From: Saccopteryx bilineata
Taxonomy: Eukaryota > Chordata > Mammalia > Chiroptera > Emballonuridae
Direction of reading: 5' to 3'
DNA length: 64,000 nt
Assembly: GCF_036850765.1 (NCBI RefSeq)
Contig: NC_089496.1
Coordinates: forward strand, 51,591,613-51,655,612
The position numbers and the translations under genes were made by a program. Below the pieces are notes generated by a model, which was not told where the DNA came from, searched no databases, and saw only the letters and a list, made by a program, of their open reading frames with translations. Numbering within the stretch: position 1 is the first letter of the stretch; each line of letters opens with the position of its first letter. Positions 57,772-64,000 of the stretch are shown here, piece after piece.

Positions 57772-58786
57772 CAGGGTCATCGGGTACTTCCTGTATGCTC
57801 AGGGTCATAGGGTACTTCCTCAGGATCATCAGGTACTTCCTGTATGCTCAGGGTCATAGAGTACTTCCTCAGGGTCATCGGGTACTTCCTGTATGCTCAG
57901 GGTCATAGGGTACTTCCTCAGGATCATCAGGTACTTCCTGTATGTTCAGGGTCATAGAGTACTTCCTCAGGGTCATCGGGTACTTTCTGTATGCTCAGGG
58001 TCATCGGGTACTTCCTGTATGTTCAGGGTCATAGGGTACTTCCTCAGGATCATCAGGTACTTCCTGTATGCTCAGGGTCATAGAGTACTTCCTCAGGGTC
58101 ATCGGGTACTTCCTGTATGCTCAGGGTCATAGAGTACTTCCTCAGGGTCATTGGGTACTTCCTGTATGCTCAGGGTCATCAGGTACTTCTTGTATGCTCA
58201 GGGTCATAGGGTACTTCCTCAGGGTCATCAGGTACTTCCTGTATGCTCAGGGTAATAAGGTACTTCCTCAGGGTCATTGGGTACTTCCTGTATGCTCAGG
58301 GTCATAGGGTACTTCCTCAGGGTCATCAGGTACTTCCTGTATGCTCAGGGTCATAGGGTACTTCCTCAGGGTCATTGGATATTTTCTGTGTACTCAGGGT
58401 CATAGGGTACTTCCTCAGGGTCATCGGGTACTTCCTGTTTGCTCAGGGTCATAGAGTACTTCCTCAGGGTCATTGGGTACTTCCTGTATGCTCAGGGTCA
58501 TCAGGTACTTTTTGTATGCTCAGGGTCATAGGGTACTTCCTCAGGGTCATCAGGTACTTCCTGTATGCTCAGGGTCATAGGGTACTTCCTGTATGCTCAG
58601 GGTAATAAGGTACTTCCTCAGGGTCATCGGGTACTTCCTGTATGCTCAGGGTCATAGGGTACTTCCTCAGGGTCATCAGGTACTTCCTGTATGCTCAGGG
58701 TCATAGGGTACTTCCTCAGGGTCATTGGGTATTTTCTGTGTACTCAGGGTCATAGGGTACTTCCTCGGGGTCATTGGGTACTTCCT
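57772..58786 (+). repeat. 1,015-bp minisatellite of 21- and 28-bp units
   Basis: Forty-one units make up the array: 22 long (28 bases) and 19 short (21 bases), mostly alternating. All start CAGGGTCAT and continue GGGTACTTCCT. Long units add GTATGCT. Both lengths are multiples of 7, and 21 is a multiple of 3, so frames of 76-79 residues stay open. Unit order shows two larger duplications (see findings). Confidence 0.98.
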
Positions 58787-58796
58787 TACGCCCCGA

Positions 58797-58880
58797 ACGC
58801 CTGTCTGTGTTCCCTCATCTAGAAATTGGGGCAGTTAGTAACACCCATCTTGCTTATCATCCAGGTTGGTGAGAAAGATG
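58797..58880 (+). mobile_element. MIR SINE fragment, sense
   Basis: The phrases 'ttccctcatctagaaattgg' and 'ttggtgagaaagatgaat' match the MIR core. The minisatellite may have arisen beside it. Confidence 0.55.
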
Positions 58881-59014
58881 AATTAGACCCAGTCCAAGGA
58901 GGCACTGTTTATTTGGAAATGAATGACGGAGTACAAGGCGGTGTTATTACTTTAGGCACTTTGCCGGGAACGACATAGGTCAGGAAGGCTGCAGAGTCAG
59001 AACCAGACCCTGAG
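58881..59014. other. Unique sequence, nothing recognised
   Basis: Short interval without a recognised feature. Confidence 0.35.
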
Positions 59015-59135
59015 GACAAGGAGTGCCAGAGAAGGTGGACAGGGAGTGTCGGAGAAGGTGGACAGGGAGTGCCGGGGAAGGTGGACAGGGAGTGCCAGAG
59101 AAGGTGGACAAGGAGTGCCGGAGAAGGTGGACATG
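59015..59135 (+). repeat. 23-bp minisatellite, five units
   Basis: Units of the type GACAGGGAGTGCCGGAGAAG plus GTG repeat at 59015, 59038, 59061, 59084 and 59107, followed by a partial unit. Confidence 0.95.
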
Positions 59136-59630
59136 GGGGGGGTTCCACACCAGGGACTGGTCAGTGACCAGTCAGTTAAAACCAAGAAAGTTGGTTTTGC
59201 TAAAGTCTCGGGGACATTGGGGCAATTTAAACTCCTTTGGAGTTTAAGGTCCCAGGGGAAATAGAAAAGGAGACAGGCGTTCCTTTGCTTATACCTGGGC
59301 TGCAGGATGGTTTGGCAGCATGGAGGAGAATACGGTGCAGTCACAGCCGTGATAGCAGAGGTGACATCAGCAAGCCACATCCAAGGCGTCCAGGGCGTGG
59401 GTGAAACAAGGTCCACACCCTGTGTTAGTAACCAGCACAGCCTTCGTGTCTGCGACATTCCAGGGATTCCCAGAAACGAGCAGGCTCCAGGGAGGCTTGG
59501 CCAGGTTCTGGTGAAGCAGGTGGCGAAAGAGCTAATGAAAGAGGCCATTGCTGTTCGTCTGACCCGTCCTTGACCTCCAGCCTCTACTCTGGCGCAGGGT
59601 AACACAGTCTATAAGTTTGAAACAGACACC
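59136..59630. other. Unique sequence, nothing recognised
   Basis: A 202-residue minus-strand frame (58997-59605) runs through here and through the 23-bp repeat. It has no recognisable domain. Confidence 0.35.
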
Positions 59631-59877
59631 TTATATATTGATATAAATTGACATGGTGTGTGCAATATATATATTGATATATATATATATGACATGCATA
59701 CTATGTGTGCATATACTACATGTAATGTATTGCATAGGTGCAATACATATTAATATGCATGATATATGTACACGTATAATGCTTACATGCATTATATCAC
59801 ATACATAATATACATATTATATGCAATTTGGGGGCTGTGCTGGACAAAGAGTGTGTGTGTGTGTGTGTGTGTGTGTA
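59631..59877. repeat. TA-rich tract with (GT)n
   Basis: Imperfect TATATA and ATGCATA repeats at 59631-59820, then (GT)n at 59851-59876. Confidence 0.9.
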
Positions 59878-60219
59878 ACCACAGCTGCGATGATTTGCTG
59901 TTGCAATACCGCTGATGGGTTTATGTCCGTAAGCATCTCAGACTGCAATGTGTACCGCATTCTTTTCCTATGAGCTGCCTTCCTGAGTCACCACCGCAGT
60001 GTCAGTCCACACGTGGGGCAAGGGACACTTGTCCCAGCTGGCCTGCTGCTGGGAATCGTTCCCTGCTGAGGAATGTCAACCCACTGCAGGTCCACAGTCA
60101 CGTGGTCAGAGTAACATGTTGGAGGAGGGGTGGAGAGCGGCGCAGGCACCAGTCCGGGCTGACCGGCCACGTCTGGGGTGTGAGTCCCCGGCTCAGTCCG
60201 CATAAGGGACACTGGATGT
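59878..60219. other. Unique sequence, nothing recognised
   Basis: No feature was recognised. Confidence 0.35.
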
Positions 60220-60345
60220 GGAGCGGTGCTTCTCCAGCTCGAATGGGCCCACACGTCACTTTGGAATCTCGATGAAATGCAGCCTCTGATTCAGTCGGCC
60301 TTGGGAGGCATCGAACATCCTACGTCTCTGAAAAGCCACACCTGG
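60220..60345 (+). mobile_element. MER5-type hAT relic
   Basis: The phrases 'gtgcttctccagctcgaatg', 'gcctctgattcagtcggcct' and 'aaagccacacctggg' follow the MER5A consensus in order, with high divergence. Confidence 0.6.
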
Positions 60346-60379
60346 GTGTTAAGCCCAATCTGGAGGGACTTGAAACGTT

Positions 60380-61045
60380 GAAGACACAAACAAAATCCGT
60401 CGATTGCACACCAAAGCTTTATTGTCTAGCTTGGCCAAGCGGCGGCAACTCCGACAGAAGTCTGAGGGAGAGCGTGCCGGCCCTTTGTTCTACCTAGTTT
60501 TTATAGTTTTGCAAGTGGAAAGTACAGAAGCAAAAATTGCAATTAGGTGCTCTTTACCACTATTGTTTATAGTCATATGTCCTTTAACATGATAGGACCA
60601 TGTTCAATTTGCAAGCCATACATCATTTTGGAGAAAACAAAATTTATAAGTCAACACAATGGTAGAAAGATGTCTCTTTACATATTAAAAGGCATTTCTA
60701 TATTTTCTAGTGTTCATCCACCATCTCTCTGTCCAGAGTCACACGTATTAACCACATGCATTTACATAGGAGAGGTAGTTTCTATGGGGACAAATGCCCG
60801 CAAATGGCTCATTGCTATAAGAAAAAGGTTTATTTTGGCTTTTTTCTTCCTGCACCTGGCTAGCCATTCACCCCTTTCCCCACAGGCGTAGTGGAATGTC
60901 TGGGAATCCATGTTTTCCTTCCCTTTGCATTTACAATACAATGCCAAGGGCCATCCTGGTTTTATGCCAATCACACAGTACAGAGATTATTCTCAAAAGT
61001 TCTCTGCACACTTTAACCCAAAATTAGTAAAATGTTCCTCAAGCC
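60380..61045 (-). mobile_element. Probable endogenous retroviral LTR, antisense
   Basis: Read on the minus strand, the element has a TATA box (TATAAAAA, complement of 60498-60505) and, about 80 bases downstream, a polyadenylation signal AATAAA (complement of 60418-60423) followed by CTTTGGTGTGCAAT. This spacing fits U3, R and U5 of an LTR. The outer borders are approximate, since I could not fix the TG...CA ends or a duplication. No gag, pol or env frame is visible nearby, so it is probably a solo or partial LTR. Confidence 0.6.
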
Positions 61046-62936
61046 TCTTAAAATATTAATATTAATTCTGTAGCTTTTGGTACTTTACAACACCTGCGGG
61101 TGAAGTGGCGCAGTGGCTCCTCACTGGGGAAGCAAGGGCCGCCAGAAAGGGTTTTGGGCACTCCACCTGACAGAGAGGCCAGCGGCCTGAGAGCAGCCGA
61201 TGTAAGAAGGGGGCGAGGAGAGAGGGACAGGTGAGCGGGGTGCCCAGAGCTCTTGCCAAGAGCAGGGGAGAATAATGGATATTCCTGATAAAAGAACCCT
61301 CTTCCAAAAACTGGGTTATCTTCCGGATGACACAATGAATAAATTGGGGAGGTGTGAAGTGTGTGGTAAAAATATTTCCATCAAGAATTGCTACATTACA
61401 AACACAACCTGGGAGCTGCAGGTAGTGAACATCTGTTAGGGAGCGAGGAAAAAATAACCCACTCTGCAGCGTTCCCAAAGGGCCAGGTAAACAAAGCATT
61501 CTGTAGATTCGCCAAGCCCTTTCCCAAGCTCTCGCGGTGCCGTGGGCTCCGCTGTGGCGGGATCCAATTCTACAAAACACACATCTCGCATCTTCCTCTC
61601 CCCTCCGTTTGCCCTGCCCGGTGCTCCCGCTCTGGCCCCGCTGAGTCACCTGCGGTGCGGTGCGGGGCGGTGGGTTCCCCGTCAGTTGCTTTTCTGAATA
61701 GAGTCAACTATTTTGTGAACAACTAGTGATAGAGCCAGAGCCAAGATTTTCGAGAGAGAAGTTGTTTGAGTGTTCGGGGAATGGGGAAGGACGAAGGGTG
61801 GATGAGGAGAGAGCTTGTCCTGTGGTTGCGGGGACAAGCCAGGCAGAAGTTTCTCCTGAAAGCCGTGCTCCCCTCCCCCCCTGCCCTGGCTCACACAGAA
61901 AACGAGGGTATGTATTCTGCACGTTGGGGTGAGCTGGAGGGGGTTTGGGGGGCATCTCCGTGGGTATTGGTTAAAAAAAGTATTATTCTTTTATGTTACA
62001 CAATTATATTAAGTCAGTGAATTTGTATAAGAAAACTTCCACAGAACCTTTCACATTTTCTAAAATGAGAAACTTGAGATTTTTCTCTTTGAGATTTTCT
62101 CTATGAACATTCTTTTCTAAAAACAAAACGACAACAACACATAAACAGGCTTTGTGCACGAAATGCATTTCCGGTGAAGATTTTCAACGATGATAATCAC
62201 CACTGACAAAAAAGTCTTGACAATCACCACTGACAAAAATCCATTACTCTCAAGGTTAGGAATAAAAATTTCAAAACCATATAATTATTCTAAAATAGCA
62301 TTTAAAAAATCCAGCAGCTCTTTCTTTCTTTCTTTTCTTTTTTTTTTTTCACTGACAAATGTTGGGTTGAAAACGCTTTGACAATGCAGAGAGACCTTAA
62401 ATACCGTCCCAATTTTTACAACCACTGTTGTGAAAGAATGCAGACACTCTTGTTTGTTGAGGCGGCCTGCACCGTTAGAAGTATCATCCTGCAGCTGTGG
62501 GTGTCACAAGAGGGAGCTTCAGTTACAAACTGGAAGCACCCATTTTAGAGACCTCACACGCCCTGGGAGTCCCACCGACCTGCCCAGCCCTGGGCCCCAT
62601 GGTGCAAACGCCACCCCTCAGTTTGTAGACTGAGCAGAACTACCCCGCTGGTGTGAGGGAAGGTCATGGCTGTGCCAGTGGGCGGCTGGAGGACTCGGTT
62701 TCCTATGTGGCACGGGAGGTGGCCATCCCAAGTGGAGAGGACTCCTTTCCTCCGCTCAGAGTCTGTGGAAGCGAAATGTGTACAAGCTGTCACTCTTTAT
62801 CCTCTCAGCCTGCAAGGTGTCCCATCCAATCTGGGCTTTCCTCCATCACAGCATCCTCTGGGAAGCAGCCAAAGGCCACAGCTGGGGAGGAGGACCGCTG
62901 TCTGGAGTGCTTGGCCATACGTGGAAACCATCTGGA
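61046..62936. other. Mostly unique sequence
   Basis: No gene was recognised. A GC-rich patch with (CGGTG)-type repeats lies at about 61640-61672. The direct repeat CACTGACAAAAA occurs at about 62200 and 62228. A T-rich run lies at 62318-62350. A 195-residue minus-strand frame (61062-61649) has no recognisable domain. Confidence 0.35.
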
Positions 62937-63302
62937 TTTTTTTATTTTTTATTATTTTTCTGAAGTAAGAAGTGGGGAGATAGAGAGACAGACTCCTTCA
63001 TGTGCCCAGCTGGGATCCACCCAGCATGCTCACCAGGGGGCAATGCTCTGCCCATCTGGGCCGTTGCTCTGTTGCAACTGGAGCCATTCTAGTGCCTGAG
63101 GCAGAGGCCATGGAGCCATCCTCAGTGCCTGGACCAACTTTGCTCCAATGGAGCCTCGGCTGCAGGAGGGGAAGAGAGAGACCGAGAGGAAGGAGAGGGA
63201 GAAGCAGATGAGTGCTTCTCCTGTGTGCCCTGACCAGGAATCGAACCCAGGACTTCCACACGCTGGGCCAACACTCTACCACTGAGCCAACCAGCCAGGG
63301 CC
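62937..63302 (-). mobile_element. Bat SINE family A, antisense
   Basis: The right edge GCCAACCAGCCAGGGCC is the reverse complement of the head. A small deletion occurs in the GGAGGGGTGG stretch near 63200. Duplication CCATCTGGA occurs at 62928-62936 and 63303-63311. Confidence 0.95.
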
Positions 63303-63312
63303 CCATCTGGAG

Positions 63313-63440
63313 GTTTTAAAACATACTGATGCCTTGATCTTAGCCTGAGAGATTCTTATTTAATCAGTCTGGGTACAGCGTGGGCATCAGGACTCCTAAA
63401 AGCACGCCAGGTGATTGTGACACGCAGAGTTTGGGATCTA
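63313..63440 (+). mobile_element. MER5-type hAT relic
   Basis: The phrases 'gagattcttatttaatcagt', 'gcgtgggcatcaggactcc', 'cgccaggtgattgtgacac' and 'gcagagtttgggat' follow the MER5A consensus. A family A SINE sits directly upstream. Confidence 0.65.
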
Positions 63441-63569
63441 CTCTTAAACTTTCTGGGCTGGGGGTCAGCGCAATTCCAGCTCTCCCTGGCAACACCTAGT
63501 TGTGCTACAAAGTGGTCGTCCCTCCGTACCTCCCACCAGCAGTCCCTGGTCATTGCTTCCAGCCAGGGC

Positions 63570-64000
63570 TTTGTGTTTTCATCTGCTTGACGGGTATGTG
63601 GTAGTTCCGTGTAGCGATGTTCATTTGCGCTGTCTTGTCTACTAATGACAGTGAGCATATTTTCAAATGTCCGTTGGCCTTTCTTCTCTTCCCTTCTGTG
63701 AAATTCCTGTTCAGGTCTTTTGCTCACTTTTTATTAGGTTGTTTGTCTTTTCCTCATTGATGTATAGTCATTCTTTTGTTTGTTTTTTTCATTTATCTTT
63801 TGTCAGTTAAATGTGTTGCAAATATCTTCCTCCAGGCTGCTCCTGTCTTTTCAATATTTTATGATGTCTTGATAAGCAGGAATTCTCAGTTTTAATGTAG
63901 GTGAATTTATTCCTAGCTTTTAAAAGAATATTAAATCTTTAAAAAATTATTTCTTACTCTGAGGCCATAATAATATATTTCATGATTTTTCTAAAAAAAA
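63570..64000 (-). mobile_element. Old L1, antisense, runs off the window
   Basis: The plus strand has 'ctaatgacagtgagcat', 'ttcctgttcaggtcttttgc', 'ttattaggttgtttgtc' and 'ttgcaaatatcttcctcc', in the order of the reverse complement of L1 ORF2. All frames are broken and the element continues beyond the window. Confidence 0.85.

Noticed and set aside
57893..58605. Repeated frames of the type MLRVIGYFLRVIGYFLYAQGHR
   Set aside because: It is a translation of the 21- and 28-bp minisatellite.
1..64000. An undescribed multi-gene system (defence, biosynthetic or secretion cluster)
   Set aside because: The window has vertebrate transposons throughout and no run of supported coding genes. Nothing in it behaves like such a system.

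Overview
The window is nuclear DNA from a mammal, almost certainly a bat. The evidence is the repeat content. There are 14 copies of one tRNA-derived SINE whose sense strand starts CCCTGGCCGGTTGGCTCAG. A second SINE starts CCTGACCTGTGGTGGCGCAG and a third starts CCTGACCAGGCGGTGGCGCAG. There are also older Ves-type SINEs, 3' ends of a young L1 LINE, and non-autonomous hAT transposons, plus the mammal-wide MIR, L2, MER5, Tigger and old L1 relics. From memory, this SINE set is not the one I associate with horseshoe bats or fruit bats. A sac-winged bat (Emballonuridae) is my best guess, held weakly.

I find no protein-coding exon I can name and no bona fide tRNA, rRNA or snRNA gene. The open frames in the window are explained by SINEs, which give near-identical frames of roughly 60 to 150 residues on both strands, by tandem repeats whose period is a multiple of 3, and by GC-rich DNA. 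The window looks like intergenic or intronic DNA with one strong promoter-like landmark.

Layout: 0-3.4 kb is mostly unique DNA with an L2 relic. 3.4-4.9 kb is a CpG island, the most likely place for a transcription start, probably of a gene whose coding exons lie outside the window. 5-19 kb is dense in SINEs, with L1, L2, MIR and one hAT. 19-45 kb mixes unique DNA with SINEs, L1 and MIR relics, a 507-bp Tigger copy at 39.2 kb and several (CA)n or (CG)n(CA)n arrays. 45-53 kb holds L1 and Ves remnants, a hAT nested in a Ves element and a TA-flanked inverted-repeat transposon at 49.5 kb. 53.5-59.2 kb is a cluster of tandem repeats (a (CCTT)n tract, an 18-bp minisatellite, a 1,015-bp minisatellite of 21- and 28-bp units, and a 23-bp minisatellite), with a hAT carrying a perfect 8-bp target duplication just upstream. 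60.4-61 kb looks like a retroviral LTR on the minus strand. The window ends inside an old L1.

There is no operon-like or multi-gene system here. The items most worth a second look are the orphan CpG island, the internally duplicated 1-kb minisatellite, the datable nested transposon insertions, and a few AT-rich unique stretches that could be conserved enhancers. All family names were assigned by eye from remembered consensus sequences, without any database search.
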